From NCBI RefSeq assembly GCF_002101555.1, contig NZ_LQOL01000036.1, positions 32,018 to 96,017 of the forward strand: DNA of 64,000 bases, given 5' to 3'. The translations under genes were made by a program, and so were the position numbers. Every line of letters starts with the position of its first letter. Positions within the stretch are counted from its first letter, which is position 1. Positions 51,114 to 60,345 of the stretch are shown one piece after another. The notes under the pieces are model-generated. The model searched no databases, was not told where the DNA came from, and saw nothing but the letters and a program-made list of their open reading frames with translations. Source of the stretch: Mycolicibacterium canariasense (GTDB lineage Bacteria; Actinomycetota; Actinomycetes; Mycobacteriales; Mycobacteriaceae).

Positions 51114-51209
51114 CTCCAACCCGCGCTCCAACCGGCACTCAGAACTTCGCTCAAACAGGCACTCAAAACCGTACTAAATCAGTGCCTCAAAGTAGTCCTC
51201 AAAATCGCT
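51114..51209 (+). repeat. Eight imperfect 12-bp tandem repeats
   Basis: Eight units of about CTCAAANNNGCN, starting every 12 bp from 51114 to 51198. They lie in a spacer of 650 bp between divergent genes, which also carries a decamer. They could be iterons for a replication protein. Alternatively, a frame from ATG 51111 (ends 51383) reads them as Leu-x-x-Ala tetrads, giving an amphipathic helix. Without more data both are open. Confidence 0.6.
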
Positions 51210-51386
51210 ATCAGTGCCGCCGTACAGCGCATACAAGCAGCTCACCGCCGTGCCCCGGTGACGCTTCCGAATGCGCAGACGGGCATCCCCGGCGGTATAC
51301 AGACCCACCACCGGGGAGCGGCCGCCCGGCGAACGTGCTGCGCGCACGACCCGAAAACGGTGCCGCGGCTGGATGCCGAATGACGG

Positions 51387-51396
51387 GGACGTGACA
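51387..51396 (+). repeat. GGACGTGACA decamer copy
   Basis: Exact copy 70 bp upstream of the nuclease gene ATG; the decamer's GTG is in frame with that gene and could be an earlier start. Confidence 0.6.
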
Positions 51397-51465
51397 GTTC
51401 CCGAGCGCGGCCGCTGTCGCGCCGCGGAAGGGCCGCAACGGCAGCGGCGGCCACACTGCGCGGCC

Positions 51466-52269
51466 ATGGGAACAACGAATAAGACCTCCGGCATCGTCTC
51501 TACCCTGCTGCAGCTGGCGTTGATCGGGTTGATCATGGTCGTGACCGCCGTCGTGCTGCTCGGATCACTGGCCGGCACTGCGGTTCCGGTGATCGGGCCG
51601 GCCATCTCAGCAACCCGCGAATGGATCGCAGGCAGTGGAGATGAACAGGAACCGGCCGGCAACGCAGTTCCGCCCGGCTCCGCCGGCGCGCCGATGGCTT
51701 TAGGCGGAACAAGTACCCCCAGCCCCGACCCGTCCACCCTCGTGGTCGCCCCGCAGGCATCCATGAACGGCTACGCCCGCGTACGGTTCGGTCAGGCGTG
51801 GACCGATGACGTCGATGTCGAGGGCGGGAATAACAACTGCGACACGAGGAACGACATCCTCGCCCGCGACTTGACCGCGGTGACCACACTCGACGGGTGC
51901 AAGGTCGCCTCTGGAACATTGGTCGATCCCTACACCGCGGAGATCATCGGCTTCATGCGCGGGAAAGACACCTCAGCGGCGGTACAGGTCGATCACATCG
52001 TGGCCCTGGCCAACAGCTGGGTGTCCGGGGCGTGGACGTGGGACCTGCCCGCGCTCAAGCAGATCGCCAACGACCCGCTCAACCTCTTGGCGGTCGACGG
52101 GCCAGCCAACATGGGCAAGGGTGCCAAAGCAGCTGACGAGTGGCTGCCGCCCAACCCCGCGTTCCAGTGCACCTACGTCAAACGTCAGGTCATGGTGAAG
52201 AACAAATACCGCCTCAGCGTCACGGCCCCGGAGAAAGCTGTGATGGAGCGCTTTCACGGTCAGTGCTGA
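51466..52269 (+). CDS. Membrane-anchored or secreted HNH (DUF1524) nuclease
   Basis: A 267-residue protein. One N-terminal membrane helix (LALIGLIMVVTAVVLLGSLA), a Ser/Pro linker, then a nuclease domain of the GmrSD-C/DUF1524 type: FGQAWTDDVDV, VQVDHIVALANSW (catalytic His), NDPLNLLAVDG and KSADEWLPP-like (KAADEWLPPN). It would cut DNA outside the membrane. ATG 51466 has no clear ribosome site; an in-frame GTG at 51391 inside the decamer is the alternative. A terminator follows. Confidence 0.8.
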   Translation: MGTTNKTSGIVSTLLQLALIGLIMVVTAVVLLGSLAGTAVPVIGPAISATREWIAGSGDEQEPAGNAVPPGSAGAPMALGGTSTPSPDPSTLVVAPQASMNGYARVRFGQAWTDDVDVEGGNNNCDTRNDILARDLTAVTTLDGCKVASGTLVDPYTAEIIGFMRGKDTSAAVQVDHIVALANSWVSGAWTWDLPALKQIANDPLNLLAVDGPANMGKGAKAADEWLPPNPAFQCTYVKRQVMVKNKYRLSVTAPEKAVMERFHGQC

Positions 52270-52289
52270 GTTTCTGAGACCACAACGAT

Positions 52290-52323
52290 CAGCGCCCGCC
52301 CCGGACTCCGGGACGGGCGCTGA
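52290..52323. terminator. Hairpin terminator between convergent genes
   Basis: A stem of TCAGCGCCCG with CGGGCGCTGA extended by further C:G pairs, between the HNH nuclease and eccC stops. Confidence 0.75.
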
Positions 52324-52346
52324 GTCTTTGCGGGTGGCGTGGATCC

Positions 52347-55300
52347 CTATCCCGCCGCGGGCACGTCGTTGAACCGGGCGGCGACCGCATCGACATCAAT
52401 GTGTGCGGTCTGCACCATCACGTGGTCTTCGGCGTCCACAATCAGGCGGCCCTGACCGGCGCGCCACCGTGCCGGTTTGAGGTGAAATGCCTGCGCGACG
52501 GGCAGACCCGAGGCCGGAGCGCCGGCCAGCTGCAGGATCGGCGCCATCAGCGACTCCCGCAGCGCGAGCAGCAGTGCCGAGGCTTTCACCCGATCGGCGA
52601 ACCCGGTGCCGTCCGAGAGGATGAAGTGAACACCGAGATCGGTGCCGGTCGCCAGCAGCCTGCTCACCGATTCTCCGCCGACCTCCACTTCGTCGAACGC
52701 CGTCTTGGCCGCGTAGCCGCTGGCGATGGAGGCGAAGTTGTCGATGAACACGTAGACCTCCGGACCGGTGAAGTACGTCCGGTTGCGCAGCTGATCGGAG
52801 GTCGCGTCGTCACCGGGACGGCGCGAAACCATCAACCGCACCAGCATCTCGGCGACTGCATCAATGTCCTCGCGGCTGGCGACATACCCGGGCGGACGCT
52901 TGCGCACCTGCACCGGCTTACCGTCGGCGTCGAGAACCGTTGCGCCGCTGGAATCCACCTTGTCGACGAACTTGGCGCGTTGCATGTACCCGCGCTCGTA
53001 GAGGCGGTCGCGTTCGCCGAGCATCTGACGCAGGGGATCGATGACGATGATCACCGCATCCTTGGGAGCGAACTGACGCATCACGGATTCCATGACCGAG
53101 CGCAGCACATTGCTCTTGCCCGACTCCTTCTCTCCGTACACCAGCAGGTTCTGAGAGAAATTCGGCACCGGCGCCAAGGCCAAGGTGTCCATGCGGCTAC
53201 CCAACGGCATGATGGTGCGTGCCGGATGCCGACCGAAATCGACCATCGGCTCGAACACCGACCAGATCGTCTCGTAATCGATCACCGCATCCGCCGGCAG
53301 CACCGCGGGCACCTTCTCCTCGGCGTAAACGGCTGCGAGGTCCCCGCACAGCATGCGGATCTCCTCACCGTGATCGACCACATCGAACACCGGCATGCCT
53401 TTGTCCTCGCGGTCCGGCTCGATCGCCCGGTTGATCGGGACAACCGTGCGCGCCTGCAGCGAAGTGGCCGCATCGAACGACCGCCCCGGCTGATCCAGCG
53501 GGATACGGTCGGCCAGTGTCATGCGCACCTCCGGCGGCACCTTGGCGCCGGAGTAATCGGTTGAGGGGAGCTGCACTCCGCCTTTGACCTCCACCGAGTA
53601 ATGCGTCACGTTGCCGGCGTTGGCCGAGCCCTGTGAGTCGGCGGTGTAGACCAGATGCACCCCGACCGCGCCACCGCCGTCGAGAATCGGGCGCAGCAGC
53701 TTGGCCCGTTCCTGGCGATCCTCGCCGAGGAACTCGCCGATGCCGTCGATGGCAACAATCACGTAGCCGTACGGATCGCCAGGCACCGGGTCCTGATCTT
53801 TGGACGCCAGATACGCGTCCATGGACGGGACTTCGCGGTCCACCATGACCTCGCGGCGCAGATCGATCAGCCGCTGCGATTCGCCAAGGATCCGCGCCAC
53901 CGTTTCGCCGTCACCGGGACGAGCGTATGCCGCCACGTTCGGGCTGTTGCGGACCTCCCCCAGTTTGCCGGTGCCGTAGTCCGCCAGCATGAACGCCAGC
54001 CGCGACGGGCCGTGCTGAACACAGCCGCAGATCACCAGCGTCTGCAGCAGCGTGGTGCGCCCGGACTTGCCGGCCCCGGCGATCACCTGATGCGCCACGC
54101 TGCCACCGAAGTCGATCATCCACGGAAGGCGGGTGTGCTTCTCGGGGGCGTCGAGGTCGCCGATACGGATACGCAGCCCCTGCTGCTGGCGCTGCAGTCC
54201 ACCCAGCGTCGGAAGGCTCAGCGGTTCCCGCAGTGAAGGCTTCCACAGATCCAGAGTCCGCATGTCACGCAGCCGCGACACCTTCTCCAGGAGCACATCG
54301 GCCATCTTCTCGCCCAGCTGCTCCTCACGCGTCTCGACTACCTCGCCCTCGATCACGGGGGTGAAGCCGCGCTCGGTGAACAGCGTGAACGGAACCACCG
54401 GATCCGCCACCACGTCGTGGCTGTCGTTGACGGTCCGGGCCCGTTCGATCACGGTGCGCCGGATGTAGGGAGCTTCGTGGTGGAACGCGGCCACTTCCAC
54501 TGGGCCGTGGTCGGAGGAAAACTTGCGCAGGATCTTGCCTTTGAGCTTGCCGCCGACCATCGTGGCCGCTGCGTCGGTGCCGATCATCGCGATCGAGTGC
54601 TGCGGGGAGTTGACCGAAAGCGAGTACCGGAAGCTCAGGTGTTCGAAAAGATCACCGAGCACCGACTTGTCGATGAACTGGCTGCACATCACCAGGTGCA
54701 TGCCCAGCGAGCGGCCGACGCGACCGACGCGGGTCAGCAGCTCGAGGTAGCCCGGCCGGTCTTTGAGAAATTCGCCGAACTCGTCGATGATGACGATCAG
54801 ATCAGGCAGTGAAGGCCAGTCCGGATCGTTGGGGTGCTTCTGCTGCTGTTCGCGATACTCGAAGATGTCCTTGCACCGCCTCTGGGTCGTGATGAACTCT
54901 TCGCGACGGTCCACCTCACCGTTGATCACCGCGCCGAGCCGGTCCACCAGCTCCATGGCGTTCTCCAGATTGGAGATCGACGCCACCGTGTGTGGCAGGT
55001 TCTCCATCCCCAGGAACGTCGCACCACCTTTGAAGTCGGCCAGGATCAGCGCCACCTTGTCCGGACCGTAGATGGCCACCAGCGCCAGCACGATGGCGCG
55101 CAGGAAATACGACTTACCCGAACCGGTGCGCCCAGCCACGGCGCCGTGGGGACCGTTGCCGCTGCGGTTCTCCTCATAGAAGTTCACGTAGCTCAGCTCC
55201 GGGGTCAGCACATCCCCGGCACGCTGATAGCCGAACGGCACTTTGATCTCATCAGTGAAGGCGTTGCGCTTCCAGACCTCGATGACGTCGTGAGTCTCGA

Positions 55301-56621
55301 TGTCACCGATCTGCAGCGCCTCGAAGAAGTCCGCGATGTGCTCAGGTGTGTCATCGACCACCGCGCCGCCGACACCGTAGTTGCGCGGCCGGAACATGTA
55401 CATCGCCCGGGCGAACGTCTCCGCTGCGACGACCGACACCGAATCGGCTGCAGCGGCATCGAAGTCCTCCACCGTGGAGACCCGACCGTCGCGCAGCAGG
55501 ATGCGGCTCTTGAGATCAGAGACCAGATCGGTGCCGTACCGAACCACCAGCCAGGTCATTCCCGTCACACCGCCGGCCATGTTCGCCGGCCATGACACGA
55601 CCGCGTTGGGGGTGTCAATGATCAGCAGCAGATGCGGGGGCTTGGCGCCCTCGGCGGGGTCCCGCATCCGCTCGATCTGGGCGGCATGGCGTACCGCGAA
55701 CTCATCGAGGCTGCGCCAACTCAGCTGCCGCGCGCCCAGTCCCTTCTCGACTTTGGTCACATCCTCGTTGTGGGCCAGCCACTTCAACCATTCCCACTCC
55801 TGCGGATCCTCGGTGACCACCCCGATGTTCAGGTCGCTTGGCTTGTGGTTGAACGCCAATGACATCAGCATTGCCCGGACCAGACCACCGCGGTCGGCGG
55901 ATTCCTCGCCGCGCAGCGCATAGGCCGGGAACTCGTTGAGGCGGACGTCGATCGGCAGGTTGGCCACCACCGACAGCGTCTGCATCGCCCGCTCGTAGCG
56001 CACCATCGTGGTGGGTTCCAGCATTTCGGGAACCACATCGGGAGCGGGGATCAGCTTCGGATACAGCGGCGCCATCCCGATGCCGATTCGCGCCCGCAGA
56101 TACGGGTTGGACGTCAGATTCCGGACGTCGGGGTCGGTTTCGTCTTCGGGGGCAACCACTCTGCCGATTTCCGGGTTCGGGTCGGCCTGCCACATGTCGT
56201 CGGTGCCCACCAGTGACAGAAGATCCCCCGGATGCGGGAAACAGGCGGTACGCAGATCGTGCATTGCCCGGCCCTGCTCGTAGACCTCGGCGCGCTGCTC
56301 CCGCAGCTCCAGGTCGTACTCTTCGATCTCCTGCTCGATGTCGTTGTTGGTGGAATTCTGCCCGCGCATCTGCGTGAGCATCATGACCAGCATCATCAAC
56401 ATCATCGGCATCGTGAACAGCATCGAGGTGAGCGCGCGGGCGCCCAGAAGCGCGAACATGACGAACATGCCGAGCATCGCCAGGATCATCACGAACGGCA
56501 ACGCCTTCATCCACAACGGCCGGCGGTCCGGCTGCGGCGCGGCCAGCGGTTCTTTGATCTGCACACCGGTCGGCGCCAGCGACACCGCCGGCCGGGGCGG
56601 CGCCCGGAAAATCGAAAACAT
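52347..56621 (-). CDS. eccC: Type VII secretion ATPase EccC
   Basis: A 1424-residue EccC with two N-terminal membrane helices (about 37-85, LPFVMILAMLGMFVMFALLG), the DUF after them, and three FtsK/SpoIIIE ATPase domains: Walker A GRTGSGKS (about 495) with IIDEF; GAGKSGRTT (about 847) with VAIDG; GEKESGKS (about 1158) with FIDN. EccC recruits Esx substrates and drives export. ATPase domains 2 and 3 keep P-loops. The gene is followed upstream by eccB, 23 bp apart, the reverse of the usual eccB-eccC transcript order being preserved on the minus strand. Confidence 0.95.
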   Translation of the reverse strand: MFSIFRAPPRPAVSLAPTGVQIKEPLAAPQPDRRPLWMKALPFVMILAMLGMFVMFALLGARALTSMLFTMPMMLMMLVMMLTQMRGQNSTNNDIEQEIEEYDLELREQRAEVYEQGRAMHDLRTACFPHPGDLLSLVGTDDMWQADPNPEIGRVVAPEDETDPDVRNLTSNPYLRARIGIGMAPLYPKLIPAPDVVPEMLEPTTMVRYERAMQTLSVVANLPIDVRLNEFPAYALRGEESADRGGLVRAMLMSLAFNHKPSDLNIGVVTEDPQEWEWLKWLAHNEDVTKVEKGLGARQLSWRSLDEFAVRHAAQIERMRDPAEGAKPPHLLLIIDTPNAVVSWPANMAGGVTGMTWLVVRYGTDLVSDLKSRILLRDGRVSTVEDFDAAAADSVSVVAAETFARAMYMFRPRNYGVGGAVVDDTPEHIADFFEALQIGDIETHDVIEVWKRNAFTDEIKVPFGYQRAGDVLTPELSYVNFYEENRSGNGPHGAVAGRTGSGKSYFLRAIVLALVAIYGPDKVALILADFKGGATFLGMENLPHTVASISNLENAMELVDRLGAVINGEVDRREEFITTQRRCKDIFEYREQQQKHPNDPDWPSLPDLIVIIDEFGEFLKDRPGYLELLTRVGRVGRSLGMHLVMCSQFIDKSVLGDLFEHLSFRYSLSVNSPQHSIAMIGTDAAATMVGGKLKGKILRKFSSDHGPVEVAAFHHEAPYIRRTVIERARTVNDSHDVVADPVVPFTLFTERGFTPVIEGEVVETREEQLGEKMADVLLEKVSRLRDMRTLDLWKPSLREPLSLPTLGGLQRQQQGLRIRIGDLDAPEKHTRLPWMIDFGGSVAHQVIAGAGKSGRTTLLQTLVICGCVQHGPSRLAFMLADYGTGKLGEVRNSPNVAAYARPGDGETVARILGESQRLIDLRREVMVDREVPSMDAYLASKDQDPVPGDPYGYVIVAIDGIGEFLGEDRQERAKLLRPILDGGGAVGVHLVYTADSQGSANAGNVTHYSVEVKGGVQLPSTDYSGAKVPPEVRMTLADRIPLDQPGRSFDAATSLQARTVVPINRAIEPDREDKGMPVFDVVDHGEEIRMLCGDLAAVYAEEKVPAVLPADAVIDYETIWSVFEPMVDFGRHPARTIMPLGSRMDTLALAPVPNFSQNLLVYGEKESGKSNVLRSVMESVMRQFAPKDAVIIVIDPLRQMLGERDRLYERGYMQRAKFVDKVDSSGATVLDADGKPVQVRKRPPGYVASREDIDAVAEMLVRLMVSRRPGDDATSDQLRNRTYFTGPEVYVFIDNFASIASGYAAKTAFDEVEVGGESVSRLLATGTDLGVHFILSDGTGFADRVKASALLLALRESLMAPILQLAGAPASGLPVAQAFHLKPARWRAGQGRLIVDAEDHVMVQTAHIDVDAVAARFNDVPAAG

Positions 56622-56644
56622 CAGATGAGTCCTTTCAGTGGGGA

Positions 56645-58255
56645 TCAGGCGCCGGGCTCGGCGGCGAGATCGGCTTCGGGGTCGGCTTCGGGGTCGGCTT
56701 CGGTGACCGGCTCGTCGCTCGGTTGCGAGTCGGGCTCGGGTGGCCGCTGACCTTTACTGGTCGGAGGATTGGGCACCTGTGAGTGCGGTACAAGCGTTCC
56801 CTGCATCACCTGTGCGTTCTTGATCGACAAGGTGGCTCCCGGTGCGTAAAGCTTGGCCACTGCCCACGGGATCGGGGTTGGTGCGATGGTGTCGAATCCC
56901 AGCGCCTTGACCGTGGGGTCATAGGACACCTCACCGGCCGAAGATCCGACCACCGCATCTATCGGGTACCGGGTGCCGTTCGGATCGATCCACATCAGCT
57001 GCTCGGCTGCCACGGAATCGGTGGCATCACCGGTGGTGCGGGCATACCAGCCGAACCCGGGCAACGTGATCGAATCTGAGGCCTGTTCAGCGGTTCCGTC
57101 GTTGGGAAGCAGGTTCACCGCCGACGCGCGTCCCGCTTCGGTCAGCGGCATCCGCGCGTTGGTGAAGATCCGCGTCGAAGCAGTCAGTTCGCCACGGGAT
57201 TTCGCCCAGCTCCAGCACAGTGCCGGCTCGGCGATCATGGTCGGCACCGCCGACGGGAAACGGGAATCATCGACGATGGTCACGTGCGGCTGAGCCTGTA
57301 CCGTGGCCGGATCGTCGACGAGCCGCTGTGCCGAGCCGGTGTTGATCATCATCTGGGCCAGCACCGGGGAGACCTGCTGCACCCCGGAGGATCCGACCAG
57401 ATAGAACGAGCGAGCGCCGGAGGCAGTGGCCACGGTCAGCACGTCTCCGATCGCCGACCCGGTTACCACGGGGCTGGGCTGTCCGCGGTCGACGAGCGCC
57501 GGCGCGGTGAGCACCGGTGACGGGCTGATCGCTCCAAGCAGCGCCGAGGAGACGGTCACCGCCGTATCGATCAGCGCCGGGGTCAGACCGAGCGCTGCCT
57601 GCGCGGCGTAGTCGGTGCGGCCAACCTCGGCTCGCGTGTCGCGGTAGAGCAACCACAGCTTGGACGGGTCGGTCACCGGCTTGACCAACACTGCGCGGTT
57701 GTCACCGAGATCGGTTCCGCCGTCGAGCATGTCCGAGCCGGCGATCACCGCGGTGGTGATGTCGCCGGAACGCAGCAGCGACAGCGGGACGGCGGTGTCG
57801 CGCCAGTCGCACACCGTCCATGTCGCGGTGTCGTCGGTGCGCGGCGTGAGCAGGTTGGGCGCGTTCGGAATCCCCATGAGGGGCCCGGTCGGCATGCTGC
57901 GTAGCGCGGTGTCGGTGACAACTTTGGCTTCGTCGGGGTTGCCGACGATCAACCTCGCGGATGCGAGGTTGGTCACCGGGTGCAGGCGGCCGTTGAACTG
58001 AACGAACATGCCTCCGCTTCGGGTGGTCATGATCGACGCGACACCGGCATCAGGCTTGGGACTGATCAACGACGCGACGAATGCTGCGACCAGGATCAGC
58101 ACCCCGAACACCATGCCGACGCTCATGCCGCCGCGAAGCCGGGTCAGCGGCGAACCGAGCCCGCGCACGTCCTGGCGTGAGAGCGCCTCGTCCACGCGAT
58201 TGAGTTCGCGCTTGAACCCCTTGATCTGGCGTGGGGTTGTCAGATACCACGGCAC
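56645..58255 (-). CDS. eccB: Type VII secretion core protein EccB
   Basis: A 536-residue EccB. It begins VPWYLTTPRQIKGFKREL as EccB does, with GTG after AAGGAG; one membrane helix follows (VGMVFGVLILVAAFVASLI), and the rest is the periplasmic repeat domain (GGMFVQFNGRLHPVTNLASA, YLVGSSGVQQVSP) with two Cys (VCDWRD, ALCWSW) likely in a disulfide. The C-terminal tail is acidic. EccB is part of the ESX membrane complex. The frame stays open upstream, but those residues do not look like protein. Confidence 0.9.
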   Translation of the reverse strand: MPWYLTTPRQIKGFKRELNRVDEALSRQDVRGLGSPLTRLRGGMSVGMVFGVLILVAAFVASLISPKPDAGVASIMTTRSGGMFVQFNGRLHPVTNLASARLIVGNPDEAKVVTDTALRSMPTGPLMGIPNAPNLLTPRTDDTATWTVCDWRDTAVPLSLLRSGDITTAVIAGSDMLDGGTDLGDNRAVLVKPVTDPSKLWLLYRDTRAEVGRTDYAAQAALGLTPALIDTAVTVSSALLGAISPSPVLTAPALVDRGQPSPVVTGSAIGDVLTVATASGARSFYLVGSSGVQQVSPVLAQMMINTGSAQRLVDDPATVQAQPHVTIVDDSRFPSAVPTMIAEPALCWSWAKSRGELTASTRIFTNARMPLTEAGRASAVNLLPNDGTAEQASDSITLPGFGWYARTTGDATDSVAAEQLMWIDPNGTRYPIDAVVGSSAGEVSYDPTVKALGFDTIAPTPIPWAVAKLYAPGATLSIKNAQVMQGTLVPHSQVPNPPTSKGQRPPEPDSQPSDEPVTEADPEADPEADLAAEPGA

Positions 58256-58435
58256 CTGATGTCTCCTTGCTTGTCCGGCCCGCAGCTGCTCGCGGGACCT
58301 TGTCGGCTCCGAGGGTGGCCAATCGGCAAAAGAACACGCCGCTGGGGCGCGACTGGGCCCCGGCCTGCGCCGGCGTCCCTCGGCGTGTCTGCCGCAGCTG
58401 TCCGGAGAGTCGTCTGCGATCGATACGGTGCGCGC

Positions 58436-59197
58436 ATGAATAGCAGCAGCCGCCGGTTCAGCTGCGCCCCTGCGGTGATCGGCGCCGATTCCACCGTCGG
58501 GTTCGGTGACGCCGGCCCGGACACCGACTGGCTGAGCGGCCACGAGCGCAACGCGCGTGCCGCCGGTCAGACTCTGCGGGCGGATGCGTTGGCATGGCTG
58601 ATCGCGGAGTTCGATCTGCGGGTGGTGCTGTTCCCCGGGGCGACCGCCGTCGACGTTGACCCGGACGTGCGGCCACGGGTGTGCGCGGTGGTGGGCAGTT
58701 ACCGGTTCTTCGAATTCGCTGCGGCCAGAGAGGAACGGCGAGCCCACCGCGGCGCGGTGCTCACCGAGCACAGATTGATCCGCGAGCACGGATTCGCTTA
58801 TAGCGCCGGCTACAGCGACCAGAACCCGACCTACGACAAGGTCGCAGCCGACGAGATCCATGCCTGCATGGGCAACTTCCTGGGCGTGGTCGGGTACGCC
58901 CCCGAGTTCGATGCGGCACCGGCGCTGTCTCGCTGGACCGACACCGTCGACAGCGACGTCCCCGAGGAACTGCAGGAGTTCACCGCGGAATACCTCGCGA
59001 CGTTGCGGGCGATCGAGGAGCTTCCGGCATCCCACACCGAGGCGTTGCAGGCGTACTCGCGGGCGCTGGCCGCCGTGTACAGCGCCCCGACGGCGCAATT
59101 CGAGGCCGCGGCTGGGCGTGCACACGCGTGGCACGTGGTGCTCCGTGACGAACGGTGCCGGTCCGTCCCAGAGGCGCAGGCAGCAGCGCGCGACTGA
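58436..59197 (+). CDS. Hypothetical protein
   Basis: A 253-residue soluble protein, divergent from eccB. It is helical with an acidic centre (EHGFAYSAGYSDQNPTYDKVA). No membrane segment or known motif. The ATG at 58436 is 180 bp from eccB, so a shared divergent promoter region is possible. Not recognised. Confidence 0.65.
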   Translation: MNSSSRRFSCAPAVIGADSTVGFGDAGPDTDWLSGHERNARAAGQTLRADALAWLIAEFDLRVVLFPGATAVDVDPDVRPRVCAVVGSYRFFEFAAAREERRAHRGAVLTEHRLIREHGFAYSAGYSDQNPTYDKVAADEIHACMGNFLGVVGYAPEFDAAPALSRWTDTVDSDVPEELQEFTAEYLATLRAIEELPASHTEALQAYSRALAAVYSAPTAQFEAAAGRAHAWHVVLRDERCRSVPEAQAAARD

Positions 59198-59337
59198 CAC
59201 AGGCCAGCCGACGGTATTCAGCCATGGCCGGCCAGTCAACGCAAGGCCGCGTCACCGGCACCCAGACGCATGAACACCGGCACGCCGAATCCGGCTTGCG
59301 CGATGCAGCGCCAGACCGTCACACAACTTCTCCTGCT

Positions 59338-59356
59338 ATTCTCCATTTTAGAGAAC
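59338..59356 (+). promoter_or_regulatory. 19-bp inverted-repeat operator, copy 3
   Basis: ATTCTCCATTTTAGAGAAC, ending 16 bp before the ATG of the XRE gene and just upstream of its GAGGAG site. TATTCT at its edge could be the -10 box. Its position before the regulator suggests autoregulation. Confidence 0.65.
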
Positions 59357-59372
59357 TATGTGAGGAGGAGTC

Positions 59373-59675
59373 ATGGGCGACAACACCAACGGCACCATTG
59401 CCGAGCCACTGCGCTACAGCAGCACCGTCACCGACGTCGCGATCGGCGCAGCCATCCGCCGGCGGCGTACCGGCGCACGGATGCAGCTCGACAAGCTCGC
59501 CGACAAAGCCGGGGTGAACCTCAAAGTCATGTCACGCATCGAACTGGGTCAGCGGCCCTGCCGGGTGCCGGAAATGGTCAGCATTGCGCGGGCTCTGCGG
59601 CTGTCACCTCAGACGCTGATCAAAGAGGCCACCGAGATCCAGGCGGCCGGCGCCGCCGCCAGCCAGGCCAGCTGA
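59373..59675 (+). CDS. XRE-family transcriptional regulator
   Basis: A 100-residue protein with a single HTH_XRE domain at about 25-80 (IGAAIRRRRTGARMQLDKLA, VNLKVMSRIELGQRPC, in pieces). Such proteins bind short inverted repeats as dimers. The gene has the 19-bp operator at its own promoter and the same site occurs twice more on the replicon, so it is the best candidate for the regulator of those three promoters. The next gene follows after 5 bp. Confidence 0.85.
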   Translation: MGDNTNGTIAEPLRYSSTVTDVAIGAAIRRRRTGARMQLDKLADKAGVNLKVMSRIELGQRPCRVPEMVSIARALRLSPQTLIKEATEIQAAGAAASQAS

Positions 59676-59680
59676 TCACT

Positions 59681-59935
59681 ATGCATATAGCCACGCCGCG
59701 CCGAGCCACCGCGACTGGTCCGACACTCGGCGGGATCGGTCAGCTCGGACTCGCGCTCGTGGATCTGCTGCTGTCGCCGTCGCTGCCAGCCAGGCCGTGT
59801 CCACAGTGTGGGGCACCGATTCCCGGCGGGCCGAAGCCGTGGCCGAGCTGCTGCACAACGGACGTGACAGTCGCTGGCGGCTGCGCCGCTGTGGATCGAA
59901 CTCGCGGGTGCCCAGGCACCGGCGATCCGTGCTGA
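59681..59935 (+). CDS. Small Cys-rich protein
   Basis: An 84-residue protein in the XRE operon. The N-terminal half is Gly/Leu-rich; the C-terminal half has CPQCGAP, SCCT, GGCA, RGCPG and a terminal Cys, suggesting a zinc ribbon. A GGACGTGACA decamer lies in its coding region (59860). ATG chosen; no strong ribosome site. Not recognised. Confidence 0.5.
   Translation: MHIATPRRATATGPTLGGIGQLGLALVDLLLSPSLPARPCPQCGAPIPGGPKPWPSCCTTDVTVAGGCAAVDRTRGCPGTGDPC
59860..59869 (+). repeat. GGACGTGACA decamer copy
   Basis: Exact copy, within the frame of the small Cys-rich gene and 120 bp upstream of the gene at 59989. Confidence 0.5.
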
Positions 59936-59988
59936 CGCACTTGCATATACTTCACGCCGCCGCTGAGCCAACCGAACAGGAGCAGTAC

Positions 59989-60345
59989 ATGCCGCTACGG
60001 ACGTTTCTCGGACTGGTGGGTGCCGTCGGCCTCATCGCCGGAGCGCTGGCCCTCCTGCTCCCGATCAACCTCCATGACGAAGCCACATCCAGCGAGGTGC
60101 GGTGCAGCCAACCGTTCTCCATCGAACTCAGCCATGCGCGGCTCCTGGACAAAGAGAGCGCCGAGAGCTGGCGTAACCGGACTCCGACCGATCACGTGGG
60201 TGAGTGCAAGTCCGCAGCCACGTTCCGGAAAGCGTGGGGCACCCCCGCACTGATCATTGGTGGGATCCTGCTCGCCGGAGCCGTCCTCGTCCGTCCCGCC
60301 GGCACGCCCAAAACCGCTGAGCCACCGGCGGCGAACAACTCCTGA
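59989..60345 (+). CDS. Small two-helix membrane protein
   Basis: A 118-residue protein with helices at about 5-27 (LGLVGAVGLIAGALALLLPI) and 83-103 (PALIIGGILLAGAVLV), and an outside loop with two Cys (VRCSQ, GECKS) likely in a disulfide. CAGGAGCAG ribosome site. Role unknown. Confidence 0.7.
   Translation: MPLRTFLGLVGAVGLIAGALALLLPINLHDEATSSEVRCSQPFSIELSHARLLDKESAESWRNRTPTDHVGECKSAATFRKAWGTPALIIGGILLAGAVLVRPAGTPKTAEPPAANNS

Noticed and set aside
56645..59239. 864-residue minus-strand frame as a single protein
   Set aside because: Only the part from 58255 is EccB; the upstream part overlaps the gene at 58436 and has shadow composition.
729..59869. Decamer as a binding site of the plasmid WhiA
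   Set aside because: The known WhiA core GACAC is completed in only a few copies (for example 47051 and 49431), so the fit is poor.
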